This document shows, in pieces, positions 1 to 6,827 of a stretch of 64,000 nucleotides of DNA. The stretch lies in NCBI RefSeq assembly GCF_001375535.1, contig NZ_LN831197.1, positions 161,183 through 225,182 on the forward strand. The letters run 5' to 3'. A program made the position numbers and the translations under genes. This stretch comes from Bacillus niameyensis. GTDB lineage: Bacteria; Bacillota; Bacilli; Bacillales; Bacillaceae_C. The first letter of the stretch is position 1; the number at the start of each line of letters is the position of its first letter. The notes beneath the pieces were generated by a model. It did not search any database and had not been told where the DNA came from. It saw only the letters and a program-made list of their open reading frames with translations.

Positions 1-717
1 ATTTCATGTATTATTACACCGATTTTCTTTAAAAAGTGGTTTCCGAAAGAAAACGAACAAGAAAGAAAGCAGAAAGTTGCTTTTATCGGAGCAACTCAGT
101 TTACACTTCCTGTTTCAAAAGAACTGGATAGTGAACTTTATGAACCACTAGTTTTCCATAAAAAAATGGATAAACTTGATTCATCTATGATGGATTCGGC
201 CTTTCAAATAATGGAAGTTCATAATTATGGGGAAGAGGAATTAATTAAGGCAGGGGTTTATGATTGCGATATTCTTTTTATCTCAACAGGAGATGAGGAA
301 TTAAATACCACCTTAGCCATTGATGCTCGAGAAAAGGGAGTAGAAAGGGTAATCGCTAGGATTGAAAGTCCTGATCTTGGTAAGGCACTACAAGAACAAG
401 GTGTTGAGCCGTTTTCAACGTTACTTTCAACAAAAGCATTAATAAAAGCATTAATAGAGTCACCGAATATTGCGGATATATTAACAAATCAAGAAACGGC
501 TTTATTTGAAATTGAAATGCGGAATGCTCACTATAACAATATGAAACTACGAGAATTCCCATTTGTTGGCGACATTATTATTGTCAGGATTTTCCGAGGG
601 AATGATTCAATAGTACCCCACGGTGATACAGAGCTGAAGGTAGACGATCGCTTAATCGTGACCGGGACAAAAGAATTTGTTGATGATTTAATGCGTGAGT
701 TGCAATTTAATTCATAA
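1..717 (+). CDS. yjbQ: Cation:proton antiporter (CPA2/YjbQ type), C-terminal part only
   Basis: The reading frame is already open at base 1, so the start and most of the membrane domain lie outside the window. The visible 238 residues begin with the end of a last membrane helix (CIITPIFFKKWFPKE), then a TrkA-N/RCK_N-type Rossmann region (KVAFIGATQFTLPVSKEL, then DCDILFISTGDEELN and ERVIARIESPD) and a TrkA-C domain (roughly the last 85 residues, with GDIIIVRIFRG and DDRLIVTGTKEFVDDL). This is the layout of KefB-like CPA2 antiporters such as B. subtilis YjbQ, which export K+ or Na+ in exchange for protons under ligand control of the RCK domains. YjbQ also lies upstream of fabI in B. subtilis, which supports the assignment. 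A strong terminator follows the stop codon. Confidence 0.82.
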   Translation: MSCIITPIFFKKWFPKENEQERKQKVAFIGATQFTLPVSKELDSELYEPLVFHKKMDKLDSSMMDSAFQIMEVHNYGEEELIKAGVYDCDILFISTGDEELNTTLAIDAREKGVERVIARIESPDLGKALQEQGVEPFSTLLSTKALIKALIESPNIADILTNQETALFEIEMRNAHYNNMKLREFPFVGDIIIVRIFRGNDSIVPHGDTELKVDDRLIVTGTKEFVDDLMRELQFNS

Positions 718-735
718 GAGATATTCCGTTACTGT

Positions 736-774
736 AAAGCACAAAAGATTTAATTCTTTTGTGCTTTCTCTTTA
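736..774 (+). terminator. Terminator of yjbQ
   Basis: A 13-bp perfect stem (736-748 with 755-767, AAAGCACAAAAGA and its complement) with a 6-nt loop, followed by CTCTTT. It lies 18 bases after the yjbQ stop. Confidence 0.8.
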
Positions 775-800
775 CAATATAGAAACTAGTCGTGTATGCT
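771..800 (+). promoter_or_regulatory. Candidate sigma-A promoter of fabI
   Basis: TTTACA at 771-776 and TATGCT at 795-800 with an 18-bp spacer. The -10 match is modest. The inverted repeat at 803-819 lies directly downstream, where a repressor would block the start site. Confidence 0.4.
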
Positions 801-802
801 TA

Positions 803-819
803 TTACTAGGTACTAGTAA
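803..819. promoter_or_regulatory. Candidate FapR-type operator upstream of fabI
   Basis: TTACTAGGTACTAGTAA is a 7-bp perfect inverted repeat with a GTA centre. It has the size, the TTA...TAA ends and the GTAC-like core of the FapR operator (recalled consensus TTAGTACCTGGTACTAA), but the inner C and G positions are swapped. B. subtilis fabI is a known member of the FapR regulon, which responds to malonyl-CoA. The assignment is inference from symmetry and position. Confidence 0.4.
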
Positions 820-900
820 CATGTAATATCTACTGGTCACAGACTTTATGAGTGTTTGAAAAATATGTAGTTAAATTGAAATTTGGAGGGACGGATCAAT

Positions 901-1683
901 ATGAACCTTTCATTAGAAGGAAAATCTTTTGTAGTAATGGGAGTAGCAAATAAACGAAGTATAGCATGGGGAATTGCTCGCTCACTTCATCAGGCTGGTG
1001 CGAGATTGATTTTTACATATGCAGGCGAACGTCTGGAAAAAAATGTTCGGGAGCTTGCAGACTCATTAGAAGGAAATAAATCGCTTGTTCTACCATGTGA
1101 TATTACGAATGATGAGGAAATTAAACAGTGCTTTACAAATATTAAAGAAGAAGTAGGAAATATTCATGGGATTGCCCACTGTATCGCATTCGCTAACAAG
1201 GAAGAGTTAGATGGAGAGTATATGAATGTGACCCGCGATGGGTTTCTATTAGCCCATAATATTAGCGCTTATTCTTTAACAGCTGTAGCGAAAACAGTTC
1301 AAGAGCTAAATAGTATGCCTGAAGGTGGTAGTATTATAACCTTAACTTATCTCGGTGGCGAGCGAGTTGTTTCTAATTATAATGTCATGGGTGTTGCTAA
1401 AGCTGCTCTAGATGCTAGTGTAAAATATTTGGCAAGCGATCTTGGAAAATACGGAATAAGAGTTAATTCCATTTCAGCTGGTCCAATTCGTACGCTTTCA
1501 GCAAAAGGAATAAGCGATTTTAACAGTGTTTTGAAGGATATTGAGGAAAGAGCACCACTAAAACGCACAACAACACCAGAAGAAGTGGGCGATACGGCTT
1601 TATTCTTGTTTAGTCACCTTTCTCGAGGAATTACTGGAGAAAATATCCATGTAGATTCCGGTTTTCATATTATGGCAATCTAA
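901..1683 (+). CDS. fabI: Enoyl-[acyl-carrier-protein] reductase (NADH), FabI
   Basis: Catalyses the last reduction of each fatty-acid elongation round, trans-2-enoyl-ACP to acyl-ACP, in the cytosol. The 260-residue protein shows the FabI form of the SDR fold: an N-terminal nucleotide-binding segment (VMGVANKRSIAWGIA), a Tyr in NISAYSLTAVA near residue 147, and the Y-x6-K catalytic pair in SNYNVMGVAKAALDAS (Tyr about 157, Lys about 164). These motifs and the length are typical. I chose ATG 901 because GGAGG at 887-891 sits at good spacing; an in-frame TTG at 883 lies within that ribosome-binding region. Monocistronic, bounded by terminators. Position before cotO matches B. subtilis (former yjbW). 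This is the target of triclosan-like inhibitors. Confidence 0.97.
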   Translation: MNLSLEGKSFVVMGVANKRSIAWGIARSLHQAGARLIFTYAGERLEKNVRELADSLEGNKSLVLPCDITNDEEIKQCFTNIKEEVGNIHGIAHCIAFANKEELDGEYMNVTRDGFLLAHNISAYSLTAVAKTVQELNSMPEGGSIITLTYLGGERVVSNYNVMGVAKAALDASVKYLASDLGKYGIRVNSISAGPIRTLSAKGISDFNSVLKDIEERAPLKRTTTPEEVGDTALFLFSHLSRGITGENIHVDSGFHIMAI

Positions 1684-1691
1684 TTATTTTG

Positions 1692-1725
1692 ATAGCTGTC
1701 ACAAACGTGGCAGCTATTTTCTTTT
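1692..1725 (+). terminator. Terminator of fabI
   Basis: ATAGCTGTCA (1692-1701) pairs with TGGCAGCTAT (1708-1717); the loop is CAAACG and a TTTTCTTTT tract follows. Confidence 0.85.
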
Positions 1726-1740
1726 AGTTCGCCAATAGGA

Positions 1741-1768
1741 AACCTTGAGCCCATCTATGCATACAGTA
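1741..1768 (+). promoter_or_regulatory. Sigma-K-type promoter of cotO
   Basis: AACC at 1741-1744 (core AC), 16 bases, then CATACAGTA at 1760-1768, which fits the sigma-K -10 form CATAnnnTA. The start codon of cotO is 33 bases downstream. Late mother-cell expression is expected for a coat gene. Confidence 0.6.
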
Positions 1769-1800
1769 ATACGAAGTATGAAAAACGGAGGTGCTCCTTA

Positions 1801-2352
1801 ATGGAAGAAAACGAGAAACAAAGGAAAGGGAATCCCCCTTTATTATATATCCACCAGCCAGAGTTCACTAATCCGGAAACTTCAATGCAAGAGTCTTATT
1901 CTTTGGTTGATGATGATGAAAAAAGTGAACAAAATTTACAACATCACGAACAAGAAAAAGGGAGAATCCCTCAGTTAAACCCATCCATAGAAAAAGAATT
2001 AAATGAAAGTGAAAAAAATGCAAATGATGGAAAGGATGCAGCAGTGGGAACGCCCCAACAAGTTTCAGCAGCAGATTACTTTCGGAAAGGGTCTAAAGCA
2101 AAAAAGAGTTGGAATTTAACACCAGTGAAATCTTTTAAAGACATGTCCATTCCAGAAAAACTCCAATATTTAGCACAGCTTCCATCAAGTCAGCCGCCTT
2201 TTCCATGTGAATTTATTACTCAAAATCAACGTGTAAAAGGGGTTCTAGACAAATGCATCGAAGGCGAAGAAAAATTTACTGTAATGAACTTTAAAGGAGA
2301 AATTAAGGAAATTGTAAAAGGTGATCTGAAATCAATTCGTATCATTTTTTAA
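1801..2352 (+). CDS. cotO: Spore coat protein CotO (YjbX family)
   Basis: CotO is a morphogenetic protein of the outer spore coat, acting with CotH in coat assembly and made in the mother cell. The 183-residue sequence has a long hydrophilic, Glu/Lys/Gln-rich N-terminal half without clear structure, and a conserved C-terminal domain from about residue 105 (TPVKSFKDMSIPEKLQYLAQ, then PFPCEFITQNQRVKGVL). It is shorter than the B. subtilis protein (about 227 aa as I recall), the difference lying in the variable N-terminal part. GGAGGT at 1789-1794 gives a good ribosome-binding site for ATG 1801, and a sigma-K-like promoter lies upstream. Its place between fabI and cotZ is the B. subtilis order. 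Confidence 0.85.
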   Translation: MEENEKQRKGNPPLLYIHQPEFTNPETSMQESYSLVDDDEKSEQNLQHHEQEKGRIPQLNPSIEKELNESEKNANDGKDAAVGTPQQVSAADYFRKGSKAKKSWNLTPVKSFKDMSIPEKLQYLAQLPSSQPPFPCEFITQNQRVKGVLDKCIEGEEKFTVMNFKGEIKEIVKGDLKSIRIIF

Positions 2353-2386
2353 TTAAAGGAAATGGGGGATCCCCATTTCCTTTAAT
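2352..2386. terminator. Bidirectional terminator between cotO and cotZ
   Basis: A 16-bp perfect stem (2352-2367 with 2371-2386) with a 3-base loop, between convergent coat genes. The cotO stop codon shares base 2352. Confidence 0.8.
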
Positions 2387-2395
2387 AGCAACTAA

Positions 2396-2932
2396 TTAGT
2401 CGCAAAGTTGCAAATCATAGTCTGCAATACATTGAACAGCACAGAAGCAATGTAAGTCTACAGTAATACAGCTGTTTGTTTTGGCCCAGTTACGTACAGA
2501 GCAAAGAGTGTCAAAATTTAGTTTCCCATGGTGCATAATGTTTACTGGTTCCCTATTCTTATTTAAAGGAACAAGTACGCGTAATGTTGCACAGCAATTA
2601 TCAAACACTTCTTCTACCCTGAAGTAGACGGAAGCGCAATTTCCTGCGTAGCCTTTAAATAGACCTTTGAACAATTCACCGTTTTTGTTTGTTAAAGTAA
2701 ATACCCTAGTATCTACATTTGTTCTTGTAGGGAGTGCAAGATCACCAAGTGGTTCAATAAAACAGTTTGTTGGGCAATTTGGGCAATCTTCTTCAACAGC
2801 TTCATCTTGAATATCCTTAATTGCACGGATAACTTGACAAACACATCCACCTGTACATCCACCTGTGCATCCACCAAAATGGTTAGAACTTTCTACTGGT
2901 AATTCCATTGATTCCATTTCTTCATAGCTCAT
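2396..2932 (-). CDS. cotZ: Cys-rich spore coat/exosporium protein, CotY/CotZ/ExsY family
   Basis: Members of this family self-assemble into disulfide-linked sheets forming the crust of B. subtilis spores (CotY, CotZ) or the exosporium basal layer of B. cereus (ExsY, CotY). The 178-residue protein has at least 16 Cys residues, including CTGGCTGGCVCQVIRAIKDI near residue 22 and EEDCPNCPTNCF near residue 48, then the family motif EPLGDLALPTRTN. The start is ATG 2932 with AGGAGG about 7 bases upstream on the minus strand. The adjacent cotO favours the name cotZ, but sequence alone cannot separate it from CotY or ExsY. B. subtilis has a cotVWXYZ cluster here; only one family member is present in this window. 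Confidence 0.85.
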   Translation of the reverse strand: MSYEEMESMELPVESSNHFGGCTGGCTGGCVCQVIRAIKDIQDEAVEEDCPNCPTNCFIEPLGDLALPTRTNVDTRVFTLTNKNGELFKGLFKGYAGNCASVYFRVEEVFDNCCATLRVLVPLNKNREPVNIMHHGKLNFDTLCSVRNWAKTNSCITVDLHCFCAVQCIADYDLQLCD

Positions 2933-3056
2933 GGATTTAATTCCTCCTTATCATCTATTGATCCATATCCACTAATAACATATTAGATATATGTACAATG
3001 GGTAACGGACAAACGCCTTGATTTTAGAAAATAGGCGGGTTGGGAGCGGAATATTA

Positions 3057-3407
3057 ATGAATTGGTTTTCATTTATTTTATTGAGTTTAGCTGTTTTTCG
3101 ATTAACAAGGCTGATTGTGTATGATCAAATTACGAGCTTTTTAAGAAGTCCTTTCATGGAGGAAGTCGAGGAAACAAACGAAGAAGGTTTATCGGAAGTT
3201 TTCTTAATTCCAAGAGCGCATGGCTTTCGTGGTTGGATCGGTCAATTAATTAGTTGTTATTGGTGTACAGGGATATGGGCGTCGATTTTTCTTTTAGCTC
3301 TGAAATGGACAGTTCCTAATGTTGGTGATCCGCTAATTTTGTTATTTGCTGTTGCAGGTCTTGCAGCTATATTTGAAACCATTATACAGGCCATCAAATT
3401 AGATTAA
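3057..3407 (+). CDS. yjcA: DUF1360 sporulation membrane protein, YjcA
   Basis: A 116-residue membrane protein of the DUF1360 family. It starts with a hydrophobic helix (NWFSFILLSLAVFRLTRLIV), has a charged middle (EEVEETNEEG), the family segment RGWIGQLISCYWCTGIWAS with a C-x2-C pair, and a C-terminal helix. B. subtilis YjcA is a sporulation protein next to the cotVWXYZ genes; its biochemical role is not known to me. I chose ATG 3057, which opens directly into the first helix; an upstream TTG at 3018 would add 13 unlike residues. It is the first gene after cotZ on the other strand. Confidence 0.75.
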   Translation: MNWFSFILLSLAVFRLTRLIVYDQITSFLRSPFMEEVEETNEEGLSEVFLIPRAHGFRGWIGQLISCYWCTGIWASIFLLALKWTVPNVGDPLILLFAVAGLAAIFETIIQAIKLD

Positions 3408-3439
3408 TGGGCTATTTGCCAAACACTTTTTTCTAGGGT

Positions 3440-3467
3440 ACATAAACTATATTGAGCGCATAATTTA
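3440..3467 (+). promoter_or_regulatory. Sigma-K-type promoter of the 35-codon ORF
   Basis: AC at 3440-3441, 17 bases, then CATAATTTA at 3459-3467 (form CATAnnnTA). A start about 7 bases downstream would leave a short leader before the ATG at 3488. Confidence 0.45.
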
Positions 3468-3487
3468 AAATCGGGATGTGAATATAT

Positions 3488-3595
3488 ATGCGGAGAAGGC
3501 CAGAGAAACTAAGACCGATTCAGGACAAAAGGAAGAAAAAGAGTGGTTGTGGGTGTGGAAAACCTTTAAGAAAACCAAAAAGAAATGGATTATAA
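3488..3595 (+). CDS. 35-residue basic Cys-Gly protein, probable sporulation micropeptide
   Basis: A short ORF, ATG 3488 to TAA 3593-3595. It begins MRRRPEKLRPIQDKRKKK and continues SGCGCGKPLRKPKRNGL, so it is very basic (about 14 Arg/Lys in 35) with a C-G-C-G motif that could bind metal or form disulfides. A G-rich sequence (GGGATGTG, 3473-3480) lies 7 bases upstream as ribosome-binding site. A sigma-K-like promoter precedes it and a perfect terminator stem begins at its stop codon, so promoter, ORF and terminator form one compact unit between yjcA and the spoVA genes. A 64-codon frame overlaps it but reads through the terminator and looks spurious. I know no named family. Late mother-cell expression is inferred from the promoter. 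Confidence 0.55.
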   Translation: MRRRPEKLRPIQDKRKKKSGCGCGKPLRKPKRNGL

Positions 3596-3625
3596 AGGAG
3601 GGGGACATTGGTTCCTCCTTTTTTT
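3595..3625 (+). terminator. Terminator after the 35-codon ORF
   Basis: AAGGAGG (3595-3601) pairs with CCTCCTT (3614-3620), then a run of T. The stem begins at the last base of the stop codon of the small ORF. Confidence 0.85.
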
Positions 3626-3764
3626 ATGTGATTCACTATCATAATTTAAGAATTGTGGTGAAAAATATGTAGAGAATAAAAATCAGATGATGTCGGTTTT
3701 GCGAATACGAGTCTTAATTGAATTTATTGAAAAGTAAGCTTGATGTCATACATAGGAGGTTTCA

Positions 3765-4241
3765 ATGAGAACGAAACTTTTTTTGATCATCATTATTTCC
3801 AGTCAATTGTTATTTCTTGCAAGCTGCTCTAGCAAGGGTGATGGTAAAGACAGTCAATTATCCTTAATGAAGGCAACGCAACCAGAGCCAATCCTTATTA
3901 ACTACGATAAAAATGAGGAGTCTGTAGCCCAACGGGTTCAGGAAGAAATAGAAGAAATTGATGAAATTTATGATGTAGCAGTTATTGAACGCGGAAAAAA
4001 AGTACTTGTTGCCTACAAGGTAAAACATTTACAGAGATTTCGAATGAAAAAAATTGAAAAGAACCTGACAAAACGGTTAAAAGATGAATTTCAAAACCAT
4101 CAATTTACAGTGTCGAGTGATTATAAAATTTTCTTAGAGTCCATTCGCTTAAAAGAAAAGATTGAAACAAATAAGATATCGGATGAAGAAGCAGAAAAGA
4201 AATTTGAGAAAATTATAAAACTAAAAAAGGAAATGACTTAA
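3765..4241 (+). CDS. Sporulation lipoprotein, YhcN/YlaJ family
   Basis: A 158-residue lipoprotein: a basic N-terminus, a hydrophobic stretch and the lipobox LASC at about residues 18-21 (FLASCSSKG). The mature part matches the YhcN/YlaJ type: a segment ESVAQRVQEEIEEIDEIYDV followed by VAVIERGKKVLVAYKVK, then a basic helical C-terminus. Such lipoproteins are in the inner membrane of the forespore or spore. The start ATG 3765 has AGGAGG at 3753-3758. It ends one base before spoVAC, so the two are translationally linked. A YhcN-like lipoprotein in front of spoVAC-AD-AEb is characteristic of the spoVA2 type of operon. Confidence 0.8.
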   Translation: MRTKLFLIIIISSQLLFLASCSSKGDGKDSQLSLMKATQPEPILINYDKNEESVAQRVQEEIEEIDEIYDVAVIERGKKVLVAYKVKHLQRFRMKKIEKNLTKRLKDEFQNHQFTVSSDYKIFLESIRLKEKIETNKISDEEAEKKFEKIIKLKKEMT

Positions 4242-4242
4242 T

Positions 4243-4719
4243 ATGGCAAGTAAAAATAAAACTAAAACACCTGAACAAATCCAATATGATTCTTTGCAAA
4301 AGAAACATGAGTTAAAACGTCCCATAATAAAGAATTGTATCCGTGCGTTTTTTATTGGAGGAACGATTTGTTTAATTGGCCAAGCTGTAACCTATGGTTA
4401 TATATATTTCTTTGATTTTACGGAGCAGACGGCTAGTAATCCAACTGTCGCGACAATGGTTTTCTTTGCCATGCTTTTAACAGGTTTTGGGGTTTATGAT
4501 CGCTTAGGACAATTTAGTGGTGCTGGTAGCGCAGTTCCAGTTACTGGGTTTGGAAATGCTGTCATTTCTTCTGCAATTGAACATAGGACGGAAGGATATG
4601 TGCTAGGGGTAGGAGGCAATATGTTTAAACTGGCAGGTTCTGTTATTGTATTTGGCGTTTTTTCAGCTTTCGTTATTGTTCTGATTAAAACTTTATTAGT
4701 TCAATGGGGGGGCTTTTAA
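4243..4719 (+). CDS. spoVAC: Stage V sporulation protein AC
   Basis: SpoVAC is an integral inner-membrane protein of the spore that acts as a mechanosensitive channel for dipicolinic acid (Ca-DPA), loaded during sporulation and released in germination. The 158-residue sequence has three or four hydrophobic segments and the family motifs GGTICLIGQAVTYGYI, MLLTGFGVYDRLGQFSGAGS and PVTGFGNAVISSAIEHR. The last of these, with the Gly-Ala-Gly repeat, is also found in SpoVAEb at 5757. Its stop codon overlaps the spoVAD start (TAATG), indicating coupled translation. Confidence 0.95.
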   Translation: MASKNKTKTPEQIQYDSLQKKHELKRPIIKNCIRAFFIGGTICLIGQAVTYGYIYFFDFTEQTASNPTVATMVFFAMLLTGFGVYDRLGQFSGAGSAVPVTGFGNAVISSAIEHRTEGYVLGVGGNMFKLAGSVIVFGVFSAFVIVLIKTLLVQWGGF

Positions 4720-5735
4720 TGTTAAAGGGAGCCCAAACTTGGGTCTTTGATCAGAAACCAGTCATCTTATCCACTGGAGTTGTTGGCGGACCTTTTGAAA
4801 AAGAGTGTCGGCTATCTAATGACTTCGACAAATTCCATGATGATCTTTGGATGGGGAAGGATTCGTATGAGAAGGCGCAAAATGTTCTTTTAGAAGATGC
4901 AGTAGCCATTGCTATGAGAAAAAAGGGACTAACAGAGGATCATGTTCAATTTTTCCTCTCAGGAGATTTGATCAACCAAATTACTCCAACCAGCTTTGCG
5001 GCTAGAACAAATCAAATTCCTCATTTAGGGCTATTTAGTGCTTGCGCAACATCAACAGAAGGATTGGCTCTTGCAGCCATGATAATAAACAATGGTGGTG
5101 CTACTCGGATTTTAACTGGGGCAGCTAGTCATAATGCTGCTGCTGAAAAACAATTCCGTTATCCGACAGAGTATGGAGGTCAAAAGCCTCCTACAGCGCA
5201 ATGGACAGCAACTGCGGCGGGAGTTGGATTAGTTGGGACAGATGAAGATATTGATAGCCCATATCCGCGAATTGTTTCGGCAACAATTGGAAAGGTCGTT
5301 GATCTCGGACTTTCTGATCCGTTAAATATGGGAGGAGCAATGGCACCAGCTGCTGTTGATACGATTCAGCGGCATCTATTTGACTTGCAAGTAGAACCGT
5401 CACATTATGATCTCATTATTACGGGTGATCTTGCTGAAATTGGAAGAAATACTGCAATGGAGATGTTTGAACAAAAGGGAGTCAAGATGAGTAAAGATCT
5501 TTTTCATGACTGTGGCTTATGGTTATATACCGACAAGCAGGAAGTTTTTGCTGGTGCCAGTGGTCCGGGCTGTTCCGCAGCTGTCATGTATGGACATTTA
5601 CTTAATCAAATGAAAGAAGGTGTCTATAAAAGAATTCTTGTAGTCGCAACTGGTGCCTTACTTTCTCCGCTTTCTTTCCAGCAAAAAGAAACTATACCGT
5701 GTATAGCTCATGCAGTTGCAATTGAATACGAATAA
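4719..5735 (+). CDS. spoVAD: Stage V sporulation protein AD (DPA-binding)
   Basis: SpoVAD is a peripheral protein with a thiolase/KAS-III fold that binds dipicolinic acid directly and is needed for its uptake into the forespore. The 338-residue protein shows GVVGGPFEKECRLSNDFDKF near the N-terminus and the nucleophile-elbow-like HLGLFSACATSTEGLALAAM with Cys about 109, which fits the pocket Cys I recall in B. subtilis SpoVAD. ATG 4719 overlaps the spoVAC stop and has GGGGGG just upstream; an in-frame ATG at 4704 lies inside spoVAC and is less likely. Confidence 0.95.
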   Translation: MLKGAQTWVFDQKPVILSTGVVGGPFEKECRLSNDFDKFHDDLWMGKDSYEKAQNVLLEDAVAIAMRKKGLTEDHVQFFLSGDLINQITPTSFAARTNQIPHLGLFSACATSTEGLALAAMIINNGGATRILTGAASHNAAAEKQFRYPTEYGGQKPPTAQWTATAAGVGLVGTDEDIDSPYPRIVSATIGKVVDLGLSDPLNMGGAMAPAAVDTIQRHLFDLQVEPSHYDLIITGDLAEIGRNTAMEMFEQKGVKMSKDLFHDCGLWLYTDKQEVFAGASGPGCSAAVMYGHLLNQMKEGVYKRILVVATGALLSPLSFQQKETIPCIAHAVAIEYE

Positions 5736-5756
5736 ATTGAGGAAGGAGATGGGGAT

Positions 5757-6113
5757 ATGCTAGCTATGTTTTTTTGGTCTTTTGTCATAGGAGGTTTAAT
5801 TTGTGTAATTGGTCAGTTAATGATGGATGGCTTGAAGCTAACTCCAGGTCACACTTTAAGTATTCTTGTCGTCATCGGAGCCATTTTAGCGGGAGTAGGT
5901 TTATATGAGCCGCTAATTGATTTTGCAGGTGCTGGCGCTACAATCCCAATTACTAGTTTTGGCAATTCTCTTGTTCATGGAGCAATGTCGGAAGCTGAAA
6001 AACACGGACTTGTAGGGGTTATGACAGGTATGTTTGAAGTGACATCGTCAGGAATTTCCGCTGCTATCATATTTGGATTCATTGGATCCTTAGTGTTTAA
6101 ACCAAAAGGCTAG
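5757..6113 (+). CDS. spoVAE: Stage V sporulation protein AE (SpoVAEb)
   Basis: A 118-residue membrane protein of the DPA channel complex. The motifs GGLICVIGQLMMDGLKLTPG, GVGLYEPLIDFAGAGATIPI and TSFGNSLVHGAMSEAEKHG are those of SpoVAEb and parallel those of SpoVAC. The start ATG 5757 has a strong GGAAGGAGA site. Third and last gene of the lipoprotein-spoVAC-spoVAD-spoVAEb set; no spoVAA, AB, AEa or AF and no DUF1657 or DUF421 genes are next to it, so this is a reduced spoVA2-like operon rather than the full spoVA operon. Confidence 0.93.
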   Translation: MLAMFFWSFVIGGLICVIGQLMMDGLKLTPGHTLSILVVIGAILAGVGLYEPLIDFAGAGATIPITSFGNSLVHGAMSEAEKHGLVGVMTGMFEVTSSGISAAIIFGFIGSLVFKPKG

Positions 6114-6166
6114 GTTGTAGACTAAAATTTTTTTGGTCTATAGGCAAAGTTGTTTAGAGCGCCCAT

Positions 6167-6194
6167 ACGTTATATACGTTACTCACATAAATTA
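6167..6194 (+). promoter_or_regulatory. Candidate sigma-K promoter of the YjcZ-type gene
   Basis: AC at 6167-6168, 17 bases, then CATAAATTA at 6186-6194. A second CATAnnnTA match at 6164-6172 has no good -35, so the exact element is uncertain. Confidence 0.35.
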
Positions 6195-6225
6195 TAATAG
6201 GCGATCAAAAGTGAGGTGAATGTAT

Positions 6226-6357
6226 ATGTATGGTTATGGATCTTGTGGAGCTCCTTATGGCGGATATGCTGGTGGTGCAGGTTTCGGAGGAAGCTTTGCG
6301 TTAATCGTTGTTTTGTTTATTCTTCTGATTATTGTTGGAGCTACTCTTTGTTTATAA
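6226..6357 (+). CDS. YjcZ-type sporulation micropeptide (tiny transmembrane protein)
   Basis: A 43-residue ORF: a Gly/Tyr-rich head ([17 protein letters not shown], then AGFGGSFA) followed by one hydrophobic helix ([19 protein letters not shown]) to the end. This is the signature of the small YjcZ-type family that is abundant in Bacillaceae and expressed in sporulation. GAGGTG at 6213-6218 gives 7-base spacing to ATG 6226; ATG 6220 in the same frame is too close. Own terminator downstream. Function of the family is unknown to me; the single helix suggests a membrane site. Confidence 0.85.
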   Translation: MYGYGSCGAPYGGYAGGAGFGGSFALIVVLFILLIIVGATLCL

Positions 6358-6373
6358 GAAAAATGTTGCTAAG

Positions 6374-6405
6374 GATGGAATGACGATGGGTCATTCCATC
6401 TTTTT
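6374..6405 (+). terminator. Terminator after the YjcZ-type gene
   Basis: GATGGAATGAC pairs with GTCATTCCATC (6374-6384 with 6390-6400), followed by TTTTT. Confidence 0.85.
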
Positions 6406-6419
6406 CATATAATTATTTC

Positions 6420-6446
6420 ACTTATCGCGATTTCCTTCATAGTATA
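6420..6446 (+). promoter_or_regulatory. Sigma-K-type promoter of spoVIF
   Basis: AC at 6420-6421, 16 bases, then CATAGTATA at 6438-6446, an exact CATAnnnTA match at standard spacing. SpoVIF expression under sigma-K is established in B. subtilis. Confidence 0.6.
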
Positions 6447-6470
6447 AAGGAGAAGAAGGGAGCGGTATAA

Positions 6471-6725
6471 ATGGAGAATCATTTTTTTAAAAATGTTGAA
6501 AAGAAAACAGGTGTCAACATGAATGAAATATTGGCTTTGGCAAACTCACTACAAAGCGCGAATTTTAAGGATGAAAAAACGGTACGAAGTATTATTAAAA
6601 GAGTTTCTCAAATAGCGAATAAACCAGTGTCCAAAGAGATGGAAGATAAAATGGTGAAATCGATTATACAAGATGGCAATAACCTTGATATGGAAGCTAT
6701 CTCAAAAATGATGAATAAGAGATAG
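6471..6725 (+). CDS. spoVIF: Stage VI sporulation protein F
   Basis: SpoVIF (former YjcC) is an 84- to 88-residue late mother-cell protein needed for proper coat assembly and spore resistance. The sequence (MENHFFKNVEKKTGVNM, then ILALANSLQSANFKDEKTV and SKEMEDKMVKSIIQDG) is soluble, helical and of the expected length. AAGGGAGC lies 5-11 bases before ATG 6471. It matches the B. subtilis neighbourhood (cot genes, yjcA, spoVIF). Confidence 0.92.
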   Translation: MENHFFKNVEKKTGVNMNEILALANSLQSANFKDEKTVRSIIKRVSQIANKPVSKEMEDKMVKSIIQDGNNLDMEAISKMMNKR

Positions 6726-6732
6726 CATAGGT

Positions 6733-6760
6733 GCCGTCCGAAAAAAGTGGGACGGCTTTC
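6733..6760 (+). terminator. Terminator after spoVIF
   Basis: GCCGTCC (6733-6739) pairs with GGACGGC (6750-6756), followed by TTTC. Confidence 0.7.
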
Positions 6761-6827
6761 ATATTTTATGTTTGGATATAGAGAAAGTGGGGTATATAGA
6801 GGTAACTTGTTTCCTGGGGGTGGTGGA

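Noticed and set aside
3478..3672. 64-codon plus-strand frame starting with GTG
   Set aside because: It reads through the terminator at 3595-3625 and overlaps the better supported 35-codon ORF in another frame.
6747..6827. Upstream extension of the 90-residue hypothetical gene
   Set aside because: The GTG at 6747 lies in the spoVIF terminator stem and has no ribosome-binding site; ATG 6828 is preferred.
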